14,266 nt of DNA from JBOGGX01 sp050744245 (lineage in GTDB: Bacteria; Actinomycetota; Acidimicrobiia; Acidimicrobiales; JBOGGX01). Within the stretch, counting starts at the first letter, position 1. Every line of letters begins with the position of its first letter. The position numbers and the translations under genes were made by a program. The notes beneath the pieces were generated by a model. That model was given only the letters and a program-made list of their open reading frames with translations, had not been told where the DNA came from and made no database searches. The stretch spans positions 1 through 14,266 of the forward strand of contig JBOGGX010000095.1 in the NCBI GenBank assembly GCA_050744245.1, given 5' to 3'. Shown in pieces: positions 1 to 6,634 of the stretch.

Positions 1-30
1 GTGCTCGACCCCGCCCGCCGAGCGGACCGA

Positions 31-152
31 CTACGGCTGCCCGCCCACCGCCGAGTCACACTGGTGGCCGGTCACGCCGCCGTCGGGAGCCTCGACCAGC
101 TGGCCGCGCAGCTCGTAGCGGAAGCGGCGCACGCCGCCGTTCGGGTCCCGAC
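31..152 (-). pseudogene. Rhs/YD-repeat coding fragment
   Basis: Read on the reverse strand, this stretch encodes a clean YD-repeat unit: D-P-N-G-G-V-R-R-F-R-Y-E-L-R-G-Q-L-V-E, then G-G-V-T-G-H-Q, ending at a TAG (31-33). Nearly every codon ends in G or C, as in the real genes here. It closely matches a repeat inside the large Rhs gene near 12950-13020, which encodes D-P-T-G-G-V-R-R-F-G-Y-D-P-R-G-Q-L-I-E. The frame degenerates upstream of about 152, so the unit has no start and no N-terminal part. I read it as debris of an Rhs gene left by recombination. What lies beyond position 1 is unknown, so a short chimeric gene cannot be excluded. Confidence 0.55.
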
Positions 153-242
153 GAGCTGGTGGCGCTGGACGGGACCCCCGACGGCGATCTGCTCGTCGCG
201 ATCGGCGCCCGGTTGGTCGGCGTCGGCCTGGCCGCCGTCTAG
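150..242 (+). pseudogene. 3' remnant of a forward gene, product unknown
   Basis: From 150 to the TAG at 240-242 the forward frame reads D-E-L-V-A-L-D-G-T-P-D-G-D-L-L-V-A-I-G-A, then a short Leu/Val/Gly/Ala-rich tail. Third codon positions are almost all G or C. Upstream of 150 the same frame turns into arginine/proline-rich nonsense, exactly where the reverse-strand Rhs fragment begins. This therefore looks like the surviving end of a gene whose body was replaced. The stop overlaps the stop of the reverse gene at 239-616. Thirty codons are too few to name a family, and a frameshifted continuation of an upstream gene is also possible. Confidence 0.35.
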
Positions 243-616
243 ACCGGACCGGTGCCCCGGGCCTGGGCCCGTTGCTGCTCCAGCGCTCGGGCCTCCTCGG
301 CCATCTGGTTGTAGCGGCGTTGGGCGTCGTTGGCCTCGCCGATCGCCGTGTAGATCTGGAGCTGGGTCCAGCCCACCGATTCGGGGCCGGAGCCGAACCG
401 CGCCTGGAGCAAGCCCCATGCCCGATCGAATTCCTGCCGGTAGTGGCCCTCCCAGTTCACGACCACCCGATCGCGGGGGCCGCGGCGACCCTCGGCCTGC
501 TCGCTCAGCTTCCGGCTCATCGCGGCGAGGGCGTCGAGGGCTTCACCCGCCGCGCCGTAGTCGAAGTTGACCCGCATCGCCCCGTCGACCGGGTACACGA
601 TGTCGATCTCGGCCAC
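239..616 (-). CDS. WxG-like small helical protein 1
   Basis: A 125-aa protein resembling the WXG100/Esx group of small helical export substrates. A first helix (about residues 20-42) leads to W55-E-G57-H-Y-R-Q-E-F-D at the turn, followed by a long polar helix (about 80-120) rich in A, Q and R. It shares an F-D pair, 37-residue spacing to the W, and W-x-G-x-[FY]-R-x-x-F-D with the gene at 6257-6634, which is also 125 aa. The two are surely paralogues. The chosen start is GTG at 616; an ATG 13 codons in is the alternative. A TATCTT element ends 7 nt before the GTG, suggesting leaderless transcription. It is divergent from the kinase. Role in export is inferred from the fold pattern and context. 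Confidence 0.75.
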   Translation of the reverse strand: MAEIDIVYPVDGAMRVNFDYGAAGEALDALAAMSRKLSEQAEGRRGPRDRVVVNWEGHYRQEFDRAWGLLQARFGSGPESVGWTQLQIYTAIGEANDAQRRYNQMAEEARALEQQRAQARGTGPV

Positions 617-704
617 GGGGGACAAGATAGCCGGGCCTGCGGCGGACGGGCCCTCGCCCGACCCCTGCGACCGCCGGAGGTTGCGTCCGGGGTAGAACAC
701 CTCC
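617..704. promoter_or_regulatory. Divergent promoter region (leaderless-type)
   Basis: The 88-bp gap separates the reverse WxG-like gene from the forward kinase. Reverse strand: TATCTT (629-624) fits the TAnnnT -10 pattern and sits 7 nt before the GTG. Forward strand: TAGAAC (693-698) lies 6 nt before the kinase GTG at 705. No usable Shine-Dalgarno lies near either start; a GGAGG at 676-680 is too far from 705. Both genes may therefore be leaderless, which is common in actinobacteria. This is pattern matching only, and the forward -10 lacks the final T. Confidence 0.35.
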
Positions 705-2135
705 GTGACTGCCGTCGGCGAGTACGAGCTCGAGCAGGAGATCGGCGCGGGCGCGTCGGGCACGGTCTGGCGGGCGCATCGGCGCGGCCCGGTGCCCCGG
801 GTGGTGGCGCTCAAGCGGCTGCGGGCCGGCAGCGGCGAGGTCGACCTGGCCCGCATCCGGCGGGAGGCCGCGGTCCTCACCGAGCTCGACCATCCCCATG
901 TCGTCCGGGTGCTCGAGGTGGTCGAGGACGGCGACGGCATCGCCGTGGCCATGCAGTTCGCACCGGGCGGCTCGCTCGATTCGCTGCTGGCCGAGCGCGG
1001 CCGGCTCACGCCGGGCGAGGTGGTGGCCGTAGCCGCACCGATCGCCGACGCCCTGGCGTCGGCCCATCGCCGCGGGATCGTCCACGGCGACGTGAAGCCG
1101 GCCAACGTGCTGTTCACCTCGGACGGCGAGCCGCTGCTCGGCGACTTCGGCGTTGCCCGCACGCTCGGCCGGCTCACCAGTGACCAGATCACGGGCACGG
1201 CCGAATACCTGGCGCCCGAGCTGATGGAAGGGGCCGCCCCCGACGCCAGGAGCGACGTGTACTCGCTCGGGGTCGTGTGCTACGAGGCGCTCGCCGGCCG
1301 GCCTCCCTATGGCGGCGCCGCGGCGGTGCCGCTGGCTGCGGTGCGGGCCGCCGACCTCGGCGAGCACCAGCGCCTCGAGGAATTTCCCGAGGTGCCGCCC
1401 CGGCTGGCCGAGACGGTCGAGCGGGCGATGGCCCGCCGGCCCGAGGATCGCTTCGCCTCGGCCGAGGACTTGAGCCGGGCCCTGCGGGGTTCGGTACCCC
1501 ACGACGAGGTCGGCCTGCCGGGCGTCGTGTCGGCCGCTGCGAGCGGCGACGGCGGCCGCGATGCGACGCGCGGCACCAAGAGCTATGGCCCCCGGCCGCC
1601 GAAGAAGGAGCCCAGGGCGGTCCGCACCCGCCGGCGAGTGCCGGTGGTCCTCGTCGTCGGCCTGGCCGCGGCCGGCGCCATCTACCTGCTGCGCGGCCCG
1701 CTGCGCGCCGACGATCCCGGCTGCCCCGAGGTCGAGGCTCCGGTCGCCGGGCCGGGCGGTCAGGTCGTCGAGGGCGACCCGGACGGCGACGGCTGCGCCA
1801 CCTACGGGCTGTTCCAGCTGCAGACCCTCTCGGACGGGAACCAGGTCATGGTGCTCACCATCCGGGTCGGCGGCGATCAGCAGCGGATCGCGCTCGGTCA
1901 GTCGGGGGATCAGGTCGTGCTCGGCGACTGGGACTGCGACGGCGTCGACACGCCCGGCCTCTACCAGTCGGCCCAGGGCCAGGTGAAGTACTTCAACGTC
2001 TGGCCCGAGGTCGAGCAGCAGCAGTACCGGCCCGATCTCACCGAGCCGGCCCCGGTCGGCGGCACCGCCACCCTCGCACCCGGCTCGGGTGAGGACGGCG
2101 ACTGCGACCGCATCGAGGTCACCGCCGCCCCCTGA
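705..2135 (+). CDS. Hanks-type Ser/Thr protein kinase, one TM helix, outer sensor domain
   Basis: A 476-aa transmembrane protein kinase. The kinase domain spans about residues 7-262: glycine loop G14-A-G-A-S-G-T, lysine K37 in V-A-L-K, catalytic loop H127-G-D-V-K-P-A-N (D129, N134), D147-F-G, A-P-E ending at E172, and D-V-Y-S-L-G. All catalytic residues are present; HGD replaces the usual HRD. A basic linker (about 297-311) precedes one helix (about 312-330). The outer part (331-476) holds four Cys and two copies of a G-D-x-D-x-D-G-like motif followed by Y-G-L-F or P-G-L-Y (about 357-370 and 407-420), resembling a calcium-binding or FG-GAP/VCBS-type repeat. It lies divergent from a WxG-like gene and upstream of the export operon, so it may regulate that machinery (inference). 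Confidence 0.92.
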   Translation: MTAVGEYELEQEIGAGASGTVWRAHRRGPVPRVVALKRLRAGSGEVDLARIRREAAVLTELDHPHVVRVLEVVEDGDGIAVAMQFAPGGSLDSLLAERGRLTPGEVVAVAAPIADALASAHRRGIVHGDVKPANVLFTSDGEPLLGDFGVARTLGRLTSDQITGTAEYLAPELMEGAAPDARSDVYSLGVVCYEALAGRPPYGGAAAVPLAAVRAADLGEHQRLEEFPEVPPRLAETVERAMARRPEDRFASAEDLSRALRGSVPHDEVGLPGVVSAAASGDGGRDATRGTKSYGPRPPKKEPRAVRTRRRVPVVLVVGLAAAGAIYLLRGPLRADDPGCPEVEAPVAGPGGQVVEGDPDGDGCATYGLFQLQTLSDGNQVMVLTIRVGGDQQRIALGQSGDQVVLGDWDCDGVDTPGLYQSAQGQVKYFNVWPEVEQQQYRPDLTEPAPVGGTATLAPGSGEDGDCDRIEVTAAP

Positions 2136-2291
2136 GCGCGCAGCCTCCCCGAACTTGCCGTGAATCTTTCCCATTCGTGGGAACAATCCACCGAACATTC
2201 GCAGGGTGGTCGGGCGCGGCGGATGCGGACGGGAACTGCGCAAGACTCTAAATTCGTTGACGTCTGTGATCGAGCCAAGGGTGAACCGCCA
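2136..2291 (+). promoter_or_regulatory. Gene-free gap with probable operon promoter
   Basis: This 156-bp stretch is visibly less GC-rich than its surroundings and has no credible coding. Two promoter readings exist. A TAAATT at 2249-2254 could be a -10 without a clear -35. Alternatively GGAAC (2232-2236), 18 nt, then CGTT (2255-2258) fits the ECF-sigma pattern GGAAC...CGTT/GTC. A second GGGAAC lies in the hairpin at 2179-2184. An AAGGG at 2277-2281 is the ribosome binding site for the ATG at 2292, with 10 nt spacing. The start could be opened further upstream in frame, but that region reads as non-coding. Confidence 0.4.
2168..2183. terminator. Perfect hairpin, 6-bp stem with TTCG loop
   Basis: TTCCCA-TTCG-TGGGAA is a perfect inverted repeat 33 bp after the kinase stop. 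UUCG is a favoured tetraloop sequence. No T tract follows, so it is not a textbook intrinsic terminator. It could be a weak terminator or 3' end stabiliser for the kinase message, or a protein-binding palindrome upstream of the operon. Confidence 0.35.
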
Positions 2292-3344
2292 ATGAGCCTC
2301 CAGACAACCGCCACCGCGGGCCGCAACTGGACAGATATCGCCAAGGGATTCGGCGGCCTCGTCGCCGTCCTGGCGCTGGCCGTTGGCGTGCCGATCGCCC
2401 TCATCGCCTGGGTGGGCTGGCCCCTGCCCGAGGAGATGACGAGCATCGACCAGGTCACCGGCGCCCTGCGCGACCGCTACATCCCCGACGCCTTCCTGAT
2501 CAAGGCGCTCGCCGTCGTCTGCTGGCTGGTCTGGATCGAGCTGATGGCCTCGCTCATCGTCGAGGCCGTCGCCTACCTCCGGGGCCGTCAGGCCGGTCGG
2601 GTGCCGCTGGCCGGCGGGGCCCAGCGGGCGGCGGCCCGGCTGGTCGCCACGGTCGCCCTGCTGGGCGCGCTGGTCGGGACCAAGGGCCTCCCCAACCTGG
2701 TCCGCCAGCCGCTGACCCCGATCGCGTCGTCGGCGCCGGCGGTCGTGCTCATGGACGACGAGGCGCCGCCTAAGGATCGGGCGAGCATGGCCCCGGCCCC
2801 GGCCCCGTCGCCCATCTATCAGGTGCAGCGGCGCGACACGTTGTGGGACATCGCCGAACGACACCTCGGCGATCCCTTCCGTTGGGTCGAGATCTACGAG
2901 ATGAGCAAGGACCTGCCCCAACCGGACGGACGCACGCTGTCCGACCCAGACCTGATCTACGCCGGGTGGCTGGTGCGGCTTCCCGCCGACGCGGTCGGCT
3001 TGGCCCCAGGGCCCGCCCCCGCCCCGCCCCCAGCGTCTGCCGCCGCACGGCCCGACGCCAAGACCGGCGGCGGCGATGCGTTGCCTCCGATCCCGGTCGG
3101 CGACGAGGTGGGAATGGTGCTGCTCGACGACGGGTCGGGCGGCGGTGGGTCAGGACCGGAGGTCGTCGTGGCCCAGTCCGCCGATTCGAACGCCGCGGTG
3201 TACGACCCCGCTGGTATGGTGCTGCTCCCGGTCGAGCAGGCCGGAGGCGACCCGTCGCCGGCCGATCCCCCTCCCTCCGAAGTGGCCGAGCCCCCGACCG
3301 ACAGCGATCGGTCGCTCGCCCCGCCGGCCCGCGTCCCCGAATAA
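2292..3344 (+). CDS. LysM-domain membrane protein
   Basis: A 350-aa envelope protein and first gene of the operon. Hydrophobic segments lie at about residues 19-44, 68-95 and 114-132. One LysM domain follows (about 176-231: Y-Q-V-Q-R-R-D-T-L-W-D-I-A start, L-I-Y-A-G-W-L-V-R-L-P end), a fold that binds peptidoglycan glycans. The tail (232-350) is Pro/Ala/Gly-rich and acidic, probably disordered. A short motif recurs three times: A-V-V-L-M-D-D, G-M-V-L-L-D-D and G-M-V-L-L-P. LysM proteins of this layout occur near Tad-type loci in actinobacteria. A likely job is anchoring the machine to the wall or gating passage through it. The ATG was chosen because AAGGG precedes it and the upstream extension is not protein-like. 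Confidence 0.85.
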   Translation: MSLQTTATAGRNWTDIAKGFGGLVAVLALAVGVPIALIAWVGWPLPEEMTSIDQVTGALRDRYIPDAFLIKALAVVCWLVWIELMASLIVEAVAYLRGRQAGRVPLAGGAQRAAARLVATVALLGALVGTKGLPNLVRQPLTPIASSAPAVVLMDDEAPPKDRASMAPAPAPSPIYQVQRRDTLWDIAERHLGDPFRWVEIYEMSKDLPQPDGRTLSDPDLIYAGWLVRLPADAVGLAPGPAPAPPPASAAARPDAKTGGGDALPPIPVGDEVGMVLLDDGSGGGGSGPEVVVAQSADSNAAVYDPAGMVLLPVEQAGGDPSPADPPPSEVAEPPTDSDRSLAPPARVPE

Positions 3345-3359
3345 CCGAGGTTCACCCCC

Positions 3360-4049
3360 ATGGCCCAGACCACCCTGCCGCCGCGCAGTCCCGCCCGCCC
3401 CGGCCCCGGCCCGGGCGCCGCCCGCCCGGCGCCGGCCGTCGTGTCGAAGACCGGGCGTCAGCGCCGCTGGTCATTGGCGTTGCTCGCCGTGCTGCTGACC
3501 GTCGGCTCCGCCTTGGCGTTCGTCGTTCTCTGGATGAACGCGGGGGAGCGCAAGCCGGTGCTGGCCATGGCCAACGACGTCACCGCCGGGCAGACGATCG
3601 AGGCGTCCGATCTGGTGGTGGTCCGGGTGTCAACCGAAGCCGGTGTCACGCCGATCCCGGCCTCCGAGCGCGGCGACGTGATCGGCCAGGTCGCCTCGGT
3701 CGACCTTCTGGCCGGCTCGCTGCTGGTCGAGAACGCCATCGGCGAGAACCGCGGGCTCGAAGCCGGCAGTGCGCTCATTGCCGTGCCCGTCCCCGTCCAG
3801 GAGCTCCCCTCTCCCGATCTGGAGGCCGGCGACCGGGTCATCGTGTACCGCACCAGCACCGGGCTGCTCGAGGAGGAAGGCGCATCGGCCCAGGAAATCG
3901 GCGAGGGCCGCGTGTCCTCCGTCGAGGCCGGCGACAGCTCGCAGGACACGGTGAGCGTGTCGCTCGCCGTCGACCAGGGGCTGGTGTCCGACATCGCCGC
4001 CAGCATCCAGGCCGACCAGATCTACCTCGCCCTCATCCCCAGCGGCTGA
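3360..4049 (+). CDS. SAF-domain protein, CpaB/RcpC-like
   Basis: A 229-aa membrane-anchored protein. A Pro/Ala-rich cytoplasmic head (1-30) and basic R-Q-R-R precede one helix (about 37-59). A SAF-like domain follows (about 66-128: D-V-T-A-G-Q-T-I-E-A-S-D-L-V, then L-L-A-G-S-L-L), and then a second beta-rich half (138-229). CpaB/RcpC proteins are periplasmic or extracytoplasmic parts of Tad pilus machines, thought to contact the secretin or pilus channel. In monoderm-like actinobacteria they act in the wall zone. GAGG at 3347-3350 precedes the ATG by 9 nt. The next gene starts 3 nt after the stop. The SAF call is firm; the exact CpaB orthology is family-level inference. Confidence 0.85.
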   Translation: MAQTTLPPRSPARPGPGPGAARPAPAVVSKTGRQRRWSLALLAVLLTVGSALAFVVLWMNAGERKPVLAMANDVTAGQTIEASDLVVVRVSTEAGVTPIPASERGDVIGQVASVDLLAGSLLVENAIGENRGLEAGSALIAVPVPVQELPSPDLEAGDRVIVYRTSTGLLEEEGASAQEIGEGRVSSVEAGDSSQDTVSVSLAVDQGLVSDIAASIQADQIYLALIPSG

Positions 4050-4052
4050 TCC

Positions 4053-4925
4053 GTGGGCTACATCGCCTTCGCATCGGCCAAGGGCTCGCCCGGCGTGACG
4101 ACCGCGGTCGCGGCGCTGGCCGCGACGTGGCCGGCCGACCGCGGGTTGCTGGTGGCCGAGCTCGACCCCGCGGGCGGAGATCTCGCCGTCCGCTACGACC
4201 TCCCGGCCGAGCCGGGGCTGGTGACGCTCGCCGCCGCAGCCCGTCGCGACCTAGACGCGGCGACGCTGTTCGCCCACACCCAACCGCTGCCCGGCGCCGT
4301 CGGGGCCGACCATGCCACCCGGCGGATCCTGCCCGCCCCGGTGGCGGTCGATCAGGCCTCCGCCTCGCTGGCCGCGCTCAGGGGCCGGTTGTCCGGGGTC
4401 CTGGCGTCGGCGGGCATCGACGTGCTCGTCGACTGCGGCCGGCTCGACCCCGGCTCGCCCGTGCAGCGTCTGGCCACCGAGGCCGACCTCCTCGTGGTGG
4501 TGGCCAGACCCGTGGTGGCCGAGGTGCACCATCTGGCCGCCCGGCTCGACGGCCTCGAGCCCCGTGGCCTCTCGCTGCTGCTGGTCGGCGACCGTCCGTA
4601 CTCCGTCGAGGAGGTGGCCGAGGCGGTCGGCGCCTCGCCGCTGGGCACGCTCCCCGCCGACGCCCGGGCCGCGGCCGCCCTCACCGTCGGCGACCCGCAC
4701 GCCGTCCGGGTGGTGCGGCGGTCGGGTCTGCTGCGTGGCGCGCGGGCGATCGCCGAGCGGCTCGCGTTCTGGCTCGCGCCTCCACCTCCTTCGCCGCCTC
4801 CTGCGCTGCCGACCGCAGCTCCGGAGCCGTCGCGGGCGGCGCCGGTCGCTGAGGGGCCGGCCGAGTGGCCGTCGCCGCCCGACCCTGCGCTCACGGGCGG
4901 GCCGGGCGAGGAATGGCCACGATGA
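4053..4925 (+). CDS. MinD/CpaE-like ATPase with altered P-loop
   Basis: A 290-aa SIMIBI-class ATPase-like protein. The N-terminus has a deviant Walker A, A-S-A-K10-G-S-P-G-V-T-T: the signature lysine K10 is kept but the canonical P-loop lysine (K of G-K-T) is V15. A switch-type E-L-D-P-A-G-G-D follows (D of the Walker A' region). L-V-D-C-G-R-L-D-P-G (near residue 130) corresponds to the Walker B/DCG segment. The tail (about 240-290) is proline-rich. CpaE/TadZ proteins localise Tad machines at the pole, and several have degenerate ATPase sites, so this one may bind nucleotide without hydrolysing it well. GTG start 3 nt after the SAF gene; its stop overlaps the CpaF start by ATGA. Confidence 0.85.
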   Translation: MGYIAFASAKGSPGVTTAVAALAATWPADRGLLVAELDPAGGDLAVRYDLPAEPGLVTLAAAARRDLDAATLFAHTQPLPGAVGADHATRRILPAPVAVDQASASLAALRGRLSGVLASAGIDVLVDCGRLDPGSPVQRLATEADLLVVVARPVVAEVHHLAARLDGLEPRGLSLLLVGDRPYSVEEVAEAVGASPLGTLPADARAAAALTVGDPHAVRVVRRSGLLRGARAIAERLAFWLAPPPPSPPPALPTAAPEPSRAAPVAEGPAEWPSPPDPALTGGPGEEWPR

Positions 4926-6253
4926 ACCCGACCCACAAGGCGCTGGTGCGTAACCTTCGCCGCGACGTCGCCGACGACCTCACCGAGCGGCTGCGGGCCG
5001 ACGAGGCCAACGGCCGCACCCGGATGTCGCCCGCCGATCAGCGCCAGTTCGGGCGGCAGCTCATCAACCGCCGGCTCGAACAGCACGCCAAGGAGCAGCT
5101 CGACGACGGGCTCGAGCCGCTCGCCTACGAGGACGAGCTGGCCCTGGCCCAGGCCATCCACGACGCCCTCTTCGGGCTCGGCATCCTCCAGCGTCTGCTG
5201 GAGGACGAGTCGATCGAGAACATCGACGCCAACGGGTGCTCCGACGTCTGGATCACCCGGGCGGGAGGCGGCAAGGAGCGGGGCCCGGCCATCGCCGACA
5301 GCGACGACGAGCTGGTCGAGATGCTGCGCATGACCGCGGCGCGGGTCGGCCTGACCGAGCGCCGCTTCGACAACGGGTCGCCCGCGCTCAACGTCCAGCT
5401 CCCCGACGGCAGCCGGCTGTTCGCGGTCATGGCCGTCACCTCGAGGCCGTGCGTCGCCATCCGGCGCCACCGGTTCCCCAAGGTGTTCCTCGAGGATCTG
5501 GTCGGCCTGGGCTCGATCGATCTCGCCCTCAAGGAGTTCCTCGCCGCCGCCGTCCGGGCCAGGAAGAACATCATCATCTGCGGCGGCGTCGATGCCGGCA
5601 AGACCACGCTGCTGCGGGCCCTGCTCAACGAGGTGCCGCCGGGCGAGCGGCTGGTCACCATCGAGGACAACCTCGAGCTCGGCGTCGACCGCTACCCCGA
5701 CCTCCATCCCGACGTGGTCGCCCTCGAGGCCCGGGAGGAGAACGTCGAGGGCGAGGGCGAGATCGACCTGGCCACGCTGGTGCGCTGGGGCCTGCGCATG
5801 GACCCCGACCGCGTCATCGTCGGCGAGGTCCGGGGGGCCGAGGTCATCCCCATGCTCAACGCCATGAGCCAGGGCAACGACGGGTCGATGTGCACGGTCC
5901 ACGCCAACTCGTCGAACGGCGCGTTCGGCAAGCTGGCCATGTACGCGGTGCAGGCGCCCGAGCGGCTCACCCTCGAGGCGACCAACCTCATGGTGGCCAA
6001 CGCCATCAACTTCGTGGTGTTCATCGGCAGCTCCGGGGGTGCCGGCGAGATCGGGCTGCACCGCTACGTGTCCTCGGTGCGCGAGGTCGTCGGGGCCGAG
6101 GGCCCGCTCGTGCTCTCGAACGAGGTGTTCGTGCCCGGGCCCGACCGGCGGGCCATCCCGGCCGCACCGTTCCGAGCCCAGACCCTCGACGACCTGACCC
6201 AGGGAGGGTTCGACTCGTCGGTCATGCTGCGGCCCGAGGGATGGTGGACCTGA
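4922..6253 (+). CDS. cpaF: CpaF/TadA-family type II/IV secretion ATPase
   Basis: A 443-aa GspE/PilT-superfamily hexameric motor. The N-terminal helical domain spans about 1-110 and the ATPase about 170-400. Walker A is G221-G-V-D-A-G-K227-T-T, the Asp box is T-I-E-D-N-L-E-L, Walker B is R-V-I-V-G-E-V-R-G (297-305) and the His box is C-T-V-H327-A-N-S. All catalytic elements are present and the length is normal for CpaF. Start chosen at 4922 because GAGGA (4908-4912) is 9 nt upstream and gives the ATGA overlap; an in-frame ATG at 4913 would sit right on that site. CpaF normally works with TadB/TadC platform proteins, but none follow here: the next gene is WxG-like. Confidence 0.95.
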   Translation: MNPTHKALVRNLRRDVADDLTERLRADEANGRTRMSPADQRQFGRQLINRRLEQHAKEQLDDGLEPLAYEDELALAQAIHDALFGLGILQRLLEDESIENIDANGCSDVWITRAGGGKERGPAIADSDDELVEMLRMTAARVGLTERRFDNGSPALNVQLPDGSRLFAVMAVTSRPCVAIRRHRFPKVFLEDLVGLGSIDLALKEFLAAAVRARKNIIICGGVDAGKTTLLRALLNEVPPGERLVTIEDNLELGVDRYPDLHPDVVALEAREENVEGEGEIDLATLVRWGLRMDPDRVIVGEVRGAEVIPMLNAMSQGNDGSMCTVHANSSNGAFGKLAMYAVQAPERLTLEATNLMVANAINFVVFIGSSGGAGEIGLHRYVSSVREVVGAEGPLVLSNEVFVPGPDRRAIPAAPFRAQTLDDLTQGGFDSSVMLRPEGWWT

Positions 6254-6256
6254 CCC

Positions 6257-6634
6257 ATGCCGAGCATCTGGGACGACGTCAGCTTCGACGAGGCCTCGGC
6301 CGTCGACGTCAAGGAGGAGCTGATCGCCGCCGCCCGGGCGCTGGGTGAGGCGACGGCGGTGCTCATGGAGGACATCCCGGTCGTCACCGAGGACTGGCGG
6401 GGCCGGTTCCGCGAGGTGTTCGATCCGGAAGCGGTGCGGCTCCTCGGATCGCTGGCGATGGTGTCCGAGTCTCTCATGGCGACGGCGGTCGACGTGGCGG
6501 CCACGCTCGAGGACGCCAAGGCCGAGCAGGCTCGCCGACAGTGGCTCCGCGAACTCGCACTCGAAGAAGCATCCGCGGATGACTCGTGCCCGGCCGAATG
6601 GGATCCATCGCAGTCGTACGGTGGGCCGCGCTGA
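6257..6634 (+). CDS. WxG-like small helical protein 2
   Basis: A 125-aa protein beginning 3 nt after the CpaF stop. V-S-F10-D starts the conserved part, a helix runs from about 16 to 36, then W47-R-G49-R-F-R-E-V-F-D, then a long helix (about 60-104) rich in A, E and R, and a loose acidic tail. The F-D pair, 37-residue spacing to the W and W-x-G-x-[FY]-R-x-x-F-D motif are shared with the divergent gene at 239-616, which is the same length. This is longer than typical WXG100 proteins (about 100 aa), mostly through the tail. Esx-type proteins are export substrates or adaptors; being cotranscribed with a CpaF motor instead of an EccC/EssC motor is unusual. Its stop overlaps the next start (TGATG). 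Confidence 0.8.
   Translation: MPSIWDDVSFDEASAVDVKEELIAAARALGEATAVLMEDIPVVTEDWRGRFREVFDPEAVRLLGSLAMVSESLMATAVDVAATLEDAKAEQARRQWLRELALEEASADDSCPAEWDPSQSYGGPR

Noticed and set aside
1..570. 189-codon forward open frame at the window start
   Set aside because: After about position 150 it becomes Pro/Arg/Ser nonsense, and it overlaps the reverse Rhs fragment and WxG-like gene, whose frames have better codon use.
2197..2206. LexA/SOS-box-like GAACATTCGC
   Set aside because: Only one half resembles an actinobacterial box; the second half-site is absent.
543..2921. Very long reverse-strand open frame opposite the kinase and LysM genes
   Set aside because: It mirrors the GC-rich third positions of the forward genes, is full of Arg/Gly/Asp/His with no domain pattern, and spans real forward genes with intact motifs.
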